From positions 11,284,001 through 11,348,000 of the forward strand of contig OZ316899.1 in assembly GCA_973895155.1 (NCBI GenBank): DNA of 64,000 nucleotides. The letters are read 5' to 3'. Below, in pieces: positions 53,871 through 64,000 of the stretch. The translations under genes were made by a program, and so were the position numbers. Under the pieces are notes generated by a model. It was not told the origin of the DNA, searched no databases, and was given only the letters and a program-made list of their open reading frames with translations. The DNA is from Marsupella aquatica. Lineage: Eukaryota; Marchantiophyta. The number at the start of each line of letters is the position of its first letter. Positions within the stretch are counted from its first letter, which is position 1.

Positions 53871-54302
53871 TCAGATTGTGTCCATACAAGCACCAGCGGC
53901 TCGACGGGGCTCGCTTTTACGCCTGCTGCCTTCCCGTCTACCAACTTTCACCTTTAGCACTTCCTCTTCGCTGAGTCCTCCTTTATTGGCTGGCCCCAGT
54001 TCAGCCTGTTGTACTAATATTTTGAGCCTCTTTCGTTTCTTCCCGGTTTCCAGGCTGTCTAGGCCTTCTGGTTTCGCCTCTTCCGCCTTATTCTCCTCTG
54101 CAGGCAGTTCTTCTTTCACGACTTTGCGAGGCCTGCCTCTCTTTCTTTGCACCGGCACATGATTGGACTCGCTGCTCTCAACGGCATCTTTGCAAGCTAC
54201 TATGGGAGGCTTTTTTGTGATAACCTTAGCCCGCCCCATCTGCTGAGTGCACAAGTGGGACCTCCAGAGACACCGTCTAAAAGTTTCAATGGCTTTGTTC
54301 AC
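53871..54302 (-). CDS. Small AT-hook protein, possible host gene
   Basis: 143 codons. Candidate starts are Met1 and Met22 (MGRAKVITKKPP). A canonical AT-hook lies near residues 52-60 (VQRKRGRPRKVV), the minor-groove DNA-binding motif of HMGA-type nuclear proteins. An acidic segment (KEELPAEENKAEEAKPEG), a basic cluster (GKKRKRLKILVQQ) and a basic C-terminus (GRREGSRRKSEPRRAA) follow. No transposase or polymerase motif. It is in none of the repeats I see in this window, so it is the best candidate for an ordinary cellular gene or exon. Copia integrases also carry KRGRP-type tails, so a transposon origin is not excluded. Confidence 0.45.
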   Translation of the reverse strand: MNKAIETFRRCLWRSHLCTQQMGRAKVITKKPPIVACKDAVESSESNHVPVQRKRGRPRKVVKEELPAEENKAEEAKPEGLDSLETGKKRKRLKILVQQAELGPANKGGLSEEEVLKVKVGRREGSRRKSEPRRAAGACMDTI

Positions 54303-55640
54303 TGCCTTTCGTGATGGAGGAGAGAAGTCAAAATTTCAGAGAAATCGATAGGGCTGGACTCGATGTTCAGCTGAAATTCGGCTGGAAAACCACGAAAGAA
54401 AAGCCAAGAAATCCAGAACAAGGGCCAAGACTCAGAGCCCAAAACAAAGATTTCAATTCTACTGCAGGGTCACTCTGGACTCTGGGAATCTCGCCGAAAC
54501 TTACACTCCCTTCCGTCGGAAATGTCAGACAGTGAGAGACGCAATAATGTAGGCTACCTGAAACCAATCAACTGGATCTCTGACTGTAAATTTGAGAAGT
54601 ATAGTCATACGTTCTCATCAACGGGCTGAACCCAGTACCCATGCCTCGCCATCCCATCAATAAAGTACGTAGTAACAGTCGACAACAAAGCCCGAAAGAT
54701 TCGCGTGGCGTACAACCTGGGGTGGGTGGGATGAGAGTACGACGAAAGAGATCGTAGAGAAAGTTGTAAATTTGATCTTCCCTTTTAAGATCTTAGCCTG
54801 AGACGGACGGAGACAGAGCCAGGGTGCATGCTTCGGTGCAAACCCTAGCACCCCCACGAAATACCACGAGTAGTCAGCCAACCAATGTCCACGGTGCGCT
54901 ACTGGGGTAAATCTTTCAAGTACATTCGCAGTAGTACCCCAGCAAGTAAATTGACTAGCTCCTTCTACCCCTTCTTTGAAAGTCAATATAGATGAGGACA
55001 AAAAAGTGCTTGAGACAAAATAGATTTGAGAAAGTAATAAGGATAGTGTATCAAAAGACAAAGGGAAACCCCACTTGAGAAATTTTTTCATCAAGACTCA
55101 AAACTTGATGGTAAAATGGTTCAAGTGTGAGAAAACCCTAAATTTTATTCAAATGGTGAAAATTTGAACATAAGGTATGTTAGATGGCTTGTAGATGTCA
55201 ACATGACATACAACAATAATGTCATATGACAGCCACCATGAAATAGTCCATTGTAGACTACACATCTGCTTGAATATCTAGAAGTGCACCATTTGATTGG
55301 AGAGTGGAACCAACCAAGCAACCAAAACTACAACTGCAAAAACACCCAAAAGAAGAAGCCAAAAGAACGATCATAAGAGGAAATCAATTGCAATGGATCT
55401 AATGCATCTAGAATGATGGAATATAAAGAGAGTGGAGTAAGCAATATAACCCTCTTCAAAAAGATCCCAGGCAAGTGCCAAGAAGATCCAATCATGACAT
55501 CAAAAGAGGGTCAAGTTAGTATTGAATTAAATTGAATGTGGAAGGAATATTTACCTGTCAATTGATTATCGAAGCTCGGAGTAGAGAAGCTGTTCTATCA
55601 ATGCATTGGCTCGTGCTAGTGTAACCAAGAGCTCAATGGA
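54303..55640. other. Intergenic, no gene seen
   Basis: A 145-codon minus-strand frame at 54657-55094 has no recognisable content. Nothing else stands out. Confidence 0.4.
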
Positions 55641-55665
55641 TACACACCCTCCCATGATCATGCAG

Positions 55666-58600
55666 TCATCTTAAAATCTCACGGTATACAACATTCCTTG
55701 TGTAAAGGTCATCCTTATTGGGATATGCATTCCGTGCTATCATAATGTGAATACCAGTCCGAGCACCAACCCTAGACAATGCCACATATAATTGACCATG
55801 CAAGAAAACTGGGTTTGGTAGAAATATCTCAATCTTTGCCAAGGTTTGACCTTGAGACTTATTGATGGTCATACCAAAGGCAGCACGGATAGGAAACTGA
55901 AATCGACAAAGATCAAATGGTAACCCTGATTCGGATGCAATAAGAGGAATGCATGGAATGAAAAACACAATCTTTGATATTCTTCCCTGTGATGATCTGT
56001 GCATCTATGACATGACGCCCAAAACCACAAACTATCAAGCGAGTGCCATTAGCTTGTTCTCTTGACCCATCCATGTTTTTCAAAAGCATGATGGGCGCAC
56101 CAATCTTCAAAATCAACTTATGTGGAGGTAAACTGGATGACAACAATGTATTGAGGAATTTTGTGTGGATACATGAAGGCAGTGCTTCATTGGGGATTGA
56201 ATCTGCACTCAAAAACTCGTGTTCTTGCAAAACACCATGGATAAAAATTAGAAAGTTACTAACTTTCATTAAGAAAATTTTCCTTCAAGGACAAAATTGA
56301 AAGTTCTTCATGTTGCTAGTGGTAAGAGATTTACCTCTCCAAGAAAGCCACGCAACACTTCCTCATTGACCTTGTCCACATCTTTGTTTGTGGTGGTCAA
56401 AATAGCTCTATCTTTTAAAAAGTTAGCATTGTTGAAGTTCATTGGATCTGAGCCATAGATCTCAACAATTAGGTCACTAAGATGGTCAGTTGGCATTATC
56501 AGGTCCTCGGGGGTTTCACTCCCACAAAAATGGCATACACGTGCAATGAAGGATATGGTCATTTTATTGGTTCTAAGGGCAGACTTAAGAATTTTTGTAG
56601 AAGAACAATATGGTCCTTTAAATTCAATTTTGAGACTTATAAGAATATTAGAGTCTTTTTAATCCAATTTTTTGAATATTCCAAGAATATTCCAACTTTA
56701 TAGGGGTTAAAAATAAGTTTTTTCTTACATTTTAGGGGGTCCAAGGCCTAAAAACATCGCAGGTGATGGAGAGGTCCCCATATAGTGAGACCCCCGAGAT
56801 CAGGTCATGTGGCAAACGAATGACATCATCACCCAAATCAGACTCAGTTGACAAAGTTTCCTCTCCAATTGCTAGTAATCAATCGCTAAAGCCTTGTTTC
56901 TCAAGCGCATCTTCCCCTGCATATACAAAAATCAATAAAGGTTGTCAGTTTTTTTTAAAGCAAATATTAAAGAAGTATATTTACTTATTTCAACATGGAA
57001 AAGTGAATACTAAGATAAATTAACATTTCATAAACTAAATCGTGAAAATGATACTCTATAAATATCTTAACACACCAAGTATAAAATATACATGTAAAAC
57101 AATTCTTGATAATATAACAATTCTAGTGTTTTATTCTCATATTCTTACTTAGCCTCATCACTTTTATCTTTGACCATATAAAAGATCTTTTGAAGGTGGC
57201 TCGAATGATGGCCGCTTGATCTCCATGTTGAACTACATGAAGCACTTGGCAAAAATCACCATTAAAGACCATCAAATTTCCTCCAAACGGCAAGTTGCAT
57301 ATCTTGAAGTGTTCGACTAATAGTCTCAAAGACATGTCTATGAGTCATGGGTGATTCATCCCATATGATCAATAATGCACCTCACTCTCCATTACTATGC
57401 TGCACACCATCATCACAAAAAAATAACATTTGTACTATAACATTTGTACTATAGTATGAGATTTTGAGCTATAGTATGACATTTGTACCAATAGCTCAAA
57501 ATCTCATAAATTAGTATTTTTTATGAACTCAATCTCACTATCAACACAATTTTAACTTTTTACTTGCAAGTAGAGCTTTTGTGAACAATGAGTGGAATCT
57601 TGAATCATAAATGTGCCATGCGACCTCCCTGTAATAGTAAGGCTGCAATCCCCGATGATGCCATGGCAAGAGCAATGTGCCCCTCACATCTGACCCTTGC
57701 TAGTAGAAGATTATACAAAAATGTCTTTCCAGTTCCATCTAGTCCATCAATAAAGAATAGATGCTCCTAGATAAATCAAAAAATCTTGAGTTAGACATGG
57801 AAATCATTCATAGTGTCAAATAAAGCATCTCATAATCATGTTGCAAAGCTATATGAAAGGTAATGTATATACTTACCCAAGGAGATTCATCTTGCAATAT
57901 GGTCTCACAAACATCATTCACTTGTTGCCAAATTAAATTTTGTTTATTATTTAGTTTTTCTTCTCACTCCAATGCACATGCACGTAGTGCAACATGATCT
58001 TATGAGAGTTTCTCTAACTCCAAATGAGAATGAGTCTCTTCATTGCAAATAAAATTTGCTTAATACATGTCAAAAAATTGAGATAATCTTTTGTTGTGAT
58101 CTTGTAAATAATGATAAATTTTCAATAATGCATTATCGATAACAACATGTTGAGAAAGATCAGACATTCCAAATTCCTACAAATACAATGTGGTTGACCA
58201 ATATTAGTTTGCAAGACAAATGTAGCACATTAAATCATTTCATTAGAAGTTATGTAAAAAAATGAGTAAAAAAATGGATTTGAGTAGAAAAGAATATTTG
58301 GCGTCTCAAATACAATAGATCCTCTATCATGGATGTTACAAATTGATCCCATAACTCTGTAGGGCGTGTAGGTGTGTTGTAGAGAAGAATGATGACAAAA
58401 AGTTGATGGACTTTACATCCAGTCTGAATCTCTAAACATTCACTCAAACAATCAATAACCTCTAAATCATCTTCCAAGAGTCCCAACTTAATTGGTGTCT
58501 CTTTAAAAGTGGGCATGACTATGCCAATAATTGTTTTCAAACTATCAAACTATCATATCCAATAGCTAATATGATGAAGAAGTAACTGCATCCAATGACT

Positions 58601-59073
58601 TTCTCCTTCATCTGCACAATAAAAAATTATTAAAATGAATATTTTGAATATAATAATAATGAATTCAATTATTTGAGTGCAATTAAGTCAAGATAAAAAT
58701 AATACTTGGATGAGTCAAATATAAACAACCAATGGGATATCCGAAGTCTCTAATCTTTTTCTTACATATGATCCATTTTATTGGTTCTTGTTCCAACTAA
58801 ATGAAGCGAAAACTCATGGTATTTATATTGTCATGCCCTAGGATTACTAACATTCATTGCAAACCATTCTGTCAATGTGGTTGCCATCCTCCATTGCAAA
58901 ATCTCCTTGGTCGTTACGTTCTCACTAAAAACAACACTTTGTTCATTCTCAAGATGAACAGTTAATCGAACTGTAGTATCATAACAGGGACATGAATCAA
59001 CATTTAAGGTCCAAAACTCGGTATTCGTTCCCATGGAAGAACATGTAAGGAATAATTTATAATTAGTGAACAC
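55666..59073 (-). pseudogene. Decayed AT-rich Helitron helicase (third Helitron)
   Basis: Fragments on the minus strand in correct order. At 58831-59073 the LENEQSVVFSENVTTKE region matches the segment before the helicase in the 44-49 kb Helitron. At 58250-58540 there is GCKVHQLFVIILLYN. Around 57770-57580 comes Walker A ([19 protein letters not shown]) followed by [12 protein letters not shown]. 57123-57335 has VFNGDFCQVLHVV, 56308-56562 and 55913-56269 hold the middle motifs (APIMLLKNMDGS), and 55666-56004 has GMTINKSQGQTLAKI and LYVALSR. A TGA falls where the relative has Arg (AHLRFK). Much lower GC than the other Helitrons, with insertions or introns between motifs. Ends not found. Confidence 0.75.
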
Positions 59074-59370
59074 TTATGAATGACTTAAGTAACAAAAACA
59101 CAAGTTTGAGCCTTTTACTATGGTTGCTCATCAAGGCATGGTTTTGAATGTTTGCTTAACATTGTAAATACAAATAACAAATGGAAACAATTAACAAAAG
59201 ACAAGGAATCTTGAGGTATGATGAGGGAGTTAGGAAACAACCAAGGTTACTCCTCAACATAACTTCATTTGATGTGATTTAGGTGGTATATCCATAAGAA
59301 CATTTCTGGAAATGATTATTGTACTAGAATGATCACTAAAATGTTGTCAACATGTCTCAACTTTTCCTTC

Positions 59371-59687
59371 AATCGCGGAACTTGACTACCTTAACACTTA
59401 GCCCCAGCGTTGCTAACTCCGACGCCGAGCTCCCTTATGGTCCAGACCCAAACAAGCCATTTGGGGAGGACTTAGCATGGGGAGACTTGTGAGCAATGGG
59501 GCGTGGCACTGGCGAAGGCAAGGCGCTAAGCTAGTGACACGCACTAAGGACTTAGACTAGTTGTGGGCTCGTCGGGTCAAGGGGGAAAGGGGTCGGGCTC
59601 AAGGGGCGACCGTCCAGACCCCAGACGGACTTTGAGTTTTGAGGGCTTGAGTGAGAGCTTCTCTTGGGCCCAAGGCCAATGGAATTG
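59371..59687 (-). repeat. Copia-type terminal repeat, distal piece
   Basis: Inverted relative to the neighbouring family C copy. Together with 61172-61693 it forms one continuous minus-strand unit cut by the insertion at 59688-61171; AATTG occurs on both sides of the cut. Confidence 0.6.
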
Positions 59688-61171
59688 AGTGGAGAACCTT
59701 GCCACCCAGCGCCCTCACCAATCCCAACACTTGCGCCTAAGTGCCCCTGGTGCCCGAACGCCTCCACGGAATACCCTTGAGCAAGCACCCTAGTGCCCCT
59801 TGCACCGCCAGCGGCTCCTCCCATACAAAGCCGCACTTGCTCACCTACACGACCGCTACTCAACGGTCCTCACTGTCTGCACAAGCAACCAAGCACCTCG
59901 GTAAGTAACCCCTCAGGATCTAGAACTCGCCAAGTCTAGCATCCTAACTCAAGCTCAACAAACATTGGTAAATAGGTCAGCAATAGGTCCTCCCGATGTC
60001 ATAAGCCAGAACCAGAACCCACGCCCACTGTCCGTCCAGGATAGCTACTTCCTTGGGCACGGCCCGGGTTCCCCCTCGTACCTATCCATCACCAACTGAC
60101 CGCCCTAACCTCAGGACATGCTCATGGCCCAATTAGCATATCTTGTCCTAAAGCTTGTCCCAACACGCCGAGACCAAACTGGTCCCGACTCTAGCAACCA
60201 ACTCCCGGTTTGCCCCACTAATGGTCCAGGGGCCGGACACTCTTGGGACTCAACCTCGTTACCTACTTGGCCTTGCCTCCCCAATGCAAGCTCCCTTGGG
60301 AGACTGAACGAGGCTTGGCTACTGTTCGGCAGGATTTGGCAAGCGGACGAGTCAACACCCCCAAACCCCGAGAACCCATAGTGCCCCCAGACCCAGCTGA
60401 GCTCAGAAGGGCGTAGCCCTCCTCAAGAGCTTTCCAATGCATCCAAGAAGTCCTCCAACAAACTTCCCATTTGGAAGATATCGCCGTTTCCGTTTGACAA
60501 TTTTCTTTAGTGTCGCGACCATCACGGCTCACGACTTCGGCTCGCCCTTAACCCCCAGGGAGACACCACTCCCCTCATATATGCTTCTGGAGACCTGCCA
60601 CCCCCGGACCAGCTTTGGTCCCTAAACATTTGGCCCCCAACCCCGAACCTATCGCGCCTAATGGGCGCGCCATCAACTGGCAACGCCCATAACTTTCTCG
60701 TTAGGCATCCGCAAGCGGAGTGCCTTAGCCTACTGTGATCGGGCCGACCCAATGCTCATACCTAGGCCCTCAGGTCTGATCACCTCTCGGGGCCCCCGAC
60801 CGGCCCAACCCGGATCGGGCCACAACTTGCGCCCCAAGCGTCCGTTGCCCATGGCGTCAACTCCATTGGCCTTGGGCCCAAGAGGAGCTCACACTCAAGT
60901 CTTAAGAACTCAAAGTGCATCCGGGGGTCCGGACGGCCATCCTTGAGCCCGGCCCATTTCCCCTTGACCCGACCAACTATCAGCTAGTCCAAGTCCTTAG
61001 TGTGTGTCCCTAGCTTGGCTCCTGCCTTGCTAGTGCCGCGTCTCATTGCCCACAAGTCTCCCTATGCTAAGTCCTCCCCGGATGGCCTATCCGGGTCTGG
61101 ACCGTAAGGGAGCTTGGCGTTGGAGTCAGCGACGCCGGAGCTAAGTGTTAAGGTAGTCAAGTTCCGCGACG
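59688..61171 (+). repeat. 1.48-kb dispersed repeat (family C, copy 2)
   Basis: Full-length match to 1553-3018. Flanked by AATTG (59683-59687 and 61172-61176). Inserted into a terminal repeat of the adjacent copia element, with which its own right half is homologous. Confidence 0.75.
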
Positions 61172-61693
61172 AATTGACTCCATGGGCAATGGACGCTTGG
61201 GATGCGAGTTATGGCCCAATCTGGGTTTGGCCGATCAGGGGCCCCAAGTGGCAATGAGATCTGAGTGCCTAGGCACGAGCACTGGGTTGGTGCAATCACA
61301 ACGGGCTAAGGCACTCCGCTTGCGGACGTCTAACTAGGAAGTTACGGGCGTTGCCAGTTGGGGCGCGCCCAGACATGCGTGTTGGGGTCCAGCTGGGGGG
61401 CCAAAATTTAGGAACCAAAGTGTTCCGGGGGTGGCAGGTCTCCAGAAGCATATATGAGGGTAGTGGTGTCTCCCTGGAGGCTAAGGGCCAGCCGAAGTTG
61501 TGAGCCGCGACGGTCGTGACACTATGGGAAAATGTCAAACGGAAATGACGATAACTTCCCAATGGGAAGTCCGTTGGAAGACTTATTGGATGCATTGGAA
61601 ATCTCTCAAGGAGGGCTATGTTCTCCTAAGCTCATCTAGGTCTAGGGAAGCCATGGGGGGGCTATCTTACCCGCTTGCCAAATCCTGTCGACA
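61172..61693 (-). repeat. Copia-type terminal repeat, proximal piece
   Basis: Starts TGTCGACAGGATTTGGCAAG on the minus strand, directly after the copia polypurine tract. Homologous to 60323-60870 of family C in inverted orientation. TATA-like CATATATGCTT present in sense with the copia gene. Confidence 0.6.
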
Positions 61694-61697
61694 GTGC

Positions 61698-61708
61698 GCG
61701 CTCCCCCT
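61698..61708 (-). other. Copia polypurine tract
   Basis: CAGGGGGAGCG just upstream of the presumed 3' LTR start. Confidence 0.55.
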
Positions 61709-61742
61709 GAGTCTTGGAAGGTCTTTATGTGATTCGCTTATC

Positions 61743-64000
61743 CTATGACAGTTCAGAAAGGCTACGCATTCCAAGTAACCGGATTAGTGCCTTATGTAAT
61801 ACTGGAGGTAGAGATTTTGTGAAGAGGTCTGCAGCGTTCTTCAAACTCGGGATCCACCGAACGTTAATTGTATCGCCATGTTGTTCCTGTGTAAAGAATG
61901 TTTTTGGGGAAATGTGTTTTGTCTTATCACCTTTGATGAATCCTGCGGAAATTTGTTCTATGCATGGTCTGTTATCTTTGTAGATGACAGTAGGGGAGTT
62001 GAGTTTAGGTTTACCTGTGGTTTCTTGAAAGTAATTGATTACATTGCGTAACCAGATGCACTCGCGGCTTGCCTCATAGAGTGCAATTATTTCCAAGTGA
62101 TTTGAAGAAGTGGTGGTAAGTGTTTGTTTTGTGCTCCGCCACGAGATAGCTGTAAGTCCAATTAGAAAGACGTATCCGGTCTGGGATTTGGCGTCCGTAG
62201 TGTCGGATAAGTATCCAGCGTCAGCATAGCCGGTTAGTGTGATGTCTGCTTCATTGTAGTAGAATAATCCAAGGTCAATGGTGCCATTGAGGTAACGGAA
62301 TATACGTTTAATCCCGTTCCAGTGTCGGATCGTGGGTTGTGAGCTATACTTGGCTAGCAGGTTGACTACAAAACCAATGTCAGGTCAAGTCTATGAAGAC
62401 AAGAATAAAAGTGCGCCAATGGCCGATAAGTATGGCTTCTCGGAGCCAAGCAGTGGCTCCTCTTCATTTCTTTTCCGGAAAATGTCTTTATCTCTGTCGA
62501 GAGAACGTGTGTCCATTGGTGACTTGATTGCCTTTTTGTTATGCATATTGAATTTCTTTAGCATCCTGCGTGTGTATGTAGATTGGTGGAGTAGTACTCC
62601 GTGTGGTAGGTATTCGAATTGCAATCTGAGGCAGAATGTAGTTCTGCCTAAATCTCTGATCTCAAACACCTTGTTCAGTTGTTTGATTGTGTCTTGCAAG
62701 ATCCTTGGTGTTCCGAATAAATTCAAGTATATTGCGACTATGATGATCTCTTGTCTTTCTTGTTTGATGAATAAGCATGGGGAAAGGTCTGAAGTTTTGA
62801 AACCCATTGCCATCATCTATGTCTTAAAATGTCTGTACCAGGTATGCCCACTCTGTTTGAGTCCACACATGGATCTGAGGACTTGGACAGCAAATCAGTT
62901 CCGAGCAGTAAGTGTTTTCGGATCTGTTCCCTGTTTAGCAGGGGCCTTCCAAGCGATTGCTTTGGCGGTAGTGTGTAGCACTTTCTTGTTTGTGTGGCCA
63001 AAAGGGCCTTCATTCTTGGTGGGAGCGTTTTGTAGTCTGTGCTCCCCCTGAATATGGTAATGAACTCTGGTTAGTAATTCAGGAGGGGCTTCCATGTAAA
63101 TAATGGTGTCAAGATGTCCATATAGATAAGCAGTGACTATGTCAAGTTGATGCATTGTCAGTTTATGATGTATTGCAAATGCTATCAAGTATCTATATGT
63201 GATCACGTCCATGACAGGTGAGTAGGTGAGGTCGTAATCTGAATCGGGTATCTGGGTAAATCCTTTGGCCACTAGGCGTGCCTTGTATCTGACTATTTTG
63301 CCTTCTGCATTCCTCTTTTTGACGAATGTCCATTTGTATCCGGTGAGGTGAGTATCAGGAGTTACTGGCGTTATTGGTCCAAATACTTGTCGGGAAATCA
63401 AGGAGTCCAGTTCTGAATTGACTGCCTTCTGCTAGTCTTGCCAATCAGGTTGTTTTCTCGCTTCTGTTATGGTTAAGGGATCAGGTGAGTCCTCCATCAT
63501 TGTTGTTGATATTTGGAATGCGAATGTGTTGTCTAGTATTGTGGTGGGTCTATAGTGGATTTTGCCTGTGTAATTGTAGTTAATGGCTATTTCTTCGTTC
63601 TCTGTTGGGGTGGTTAGTTGGGCCCTCCTCTGGTGAGGGTGTTTATCCACAGCTCCAGGAGGTCTTCCTCTTTTCTTGCGTGGTTCAATGCTTGTGGCTG
63701 GCTGGTGGTCCATATTTATTCTAGATGGTGCGTTGGTAGCTGGGTTATGGGATCTGGTCACTTTGGCAACATCCGCAAATGCATCGGGTAATTCTTCCAT
63801 TACTCAAGTGAGGTGTAGTATTCGTTGTACCTCTGTATCTGTTTGGGAAGTTCTGGGGTCATTCCAGAATTGGGAGTTGATTTGCCAGGCTAGTAGTTTA
63901 GTTGCAGGTTCTGATGTTTTTGTGTGGTGTTTAAGGCTGGGAATACTGTCTCATAGAAGTGGCAATCAGCAAATCTAGCTTTATATACGTCAGCAGTTGT
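61743..64000 (-). pseudogene. Ty1/copia pol: integrase tail, reverse transcriptase, RNase H
   Basis: Enters from the right edge with the integrase C-terminal part (ARFADCHFYETVFP, near 63950), a basic AT-hook-like tail (EPRKKRGRPPGAVDK), then reverse transcriptase (GYKWTFVKKRNAEGKIVRYK, ARLVAKGFTQ, LDIVTAYLYGHLD, MCGLKQSG) and RNase H (GYADAGYLSD, SQTGYVFLI, TKHISPKTFF), ending at 61743. Integrase before reverse transcriptase is the copia order. Coding from 63800 down stays in one frame but is crossed by several stops, e.g. 63432 (a Trp position, DWQD-stop-QKAV), near 62893, and two near 62390. The YVDD-equivalent is altered (YLNLFG). Inactive copy. Confidence 0.8.

Noticed and set aside
54657-55094. 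145-codon minus-strand ORF
   Set aside because: No domain, no conserved neighbour, hydrophobic stretches without a convincing membrane layout; left as unassigned sequence.

Overview
The window is eukaryotic nuclear DNA built almost entirely of transposable elements. Evidence: coding pieces joined by GT..AG introns, no bacterial operons, and nested insertions of Ty3/gypsy, Ty1/copia, Mutator-like (MULE) and Helitron elements. A Ty3/gypsy polyprotein carrying a cytosine-5 DNA methyltransferase, a DUF7869-type gene and many MULE/Helitron relics suggest a large, repeat-rich plant-lineage genome. A streptophyte (charophyte) alga is my best guess. This is inference, because no ribosomal, organellar or clear housekeeping gene is present.

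Layout. 1-1516: 3' end of a gypsy element (integrase-PHD, purine tract, terminal repeat B). 1553-3018: a 1.47-kb repeat, present again at 59688-61171. 3707-9433: two 1.9-kb inverted arms around a 2-kb core. 9478-12380 and 22011-22246: a DUF7869-type gene cut in two by a 9.63-kb gypsy element (12381-22010, minus strand). That element reads gag, protease, DNA methyltransferase, reverse transcriptase/RNase H, integrase, PHD finger in one frame of 2,371 codons with four in-frame stops. Its terminal repeats are arranged A1-internal-B1-A2-B2, and its leader holds six copies of a 5S rRNA-like C-box.

24445-39398: a 15-kb MULE with terminal inverted repeats and a 9-bp target duplication. It has two divergent intron-containing genes. 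The plus gene is a transposase with a SWIM finger. The minus gene joins a ParB-like domain, a possible degenerate N4/N6 methylase fold and a Ulp1-type cysteine protease. Roughly a hundred copies of a 23-nt near-perfect palindrome sit in arrays in its introns, spacer and ends, never in exons.

39866-43176: a truncated Helitron. 43915-52102: a nearly complete Helitron with 5' TC, 3' hairpin plus CTAG and an A/T target, whose Rep/helicase gene is broken mostly by nonsense changes. 53871-54302: a small AT-hook ORF, the best candidate for a host gene. 55666-59073: a decayed AT-rich Helitron helicase. 59371-64000: a copia element (minus strand) whose terminal repeat is interrupted by the second 1.48-kb repeat.

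The genes serve transposition rather than a cell pathway. The recurring theme is chromatin and DNA modification encoded by mobile elements (C5 methyltransferase, PHD finger, ParB/methylase-like protein, SUMO-type protease), together with C-to-T type decay of several copies.
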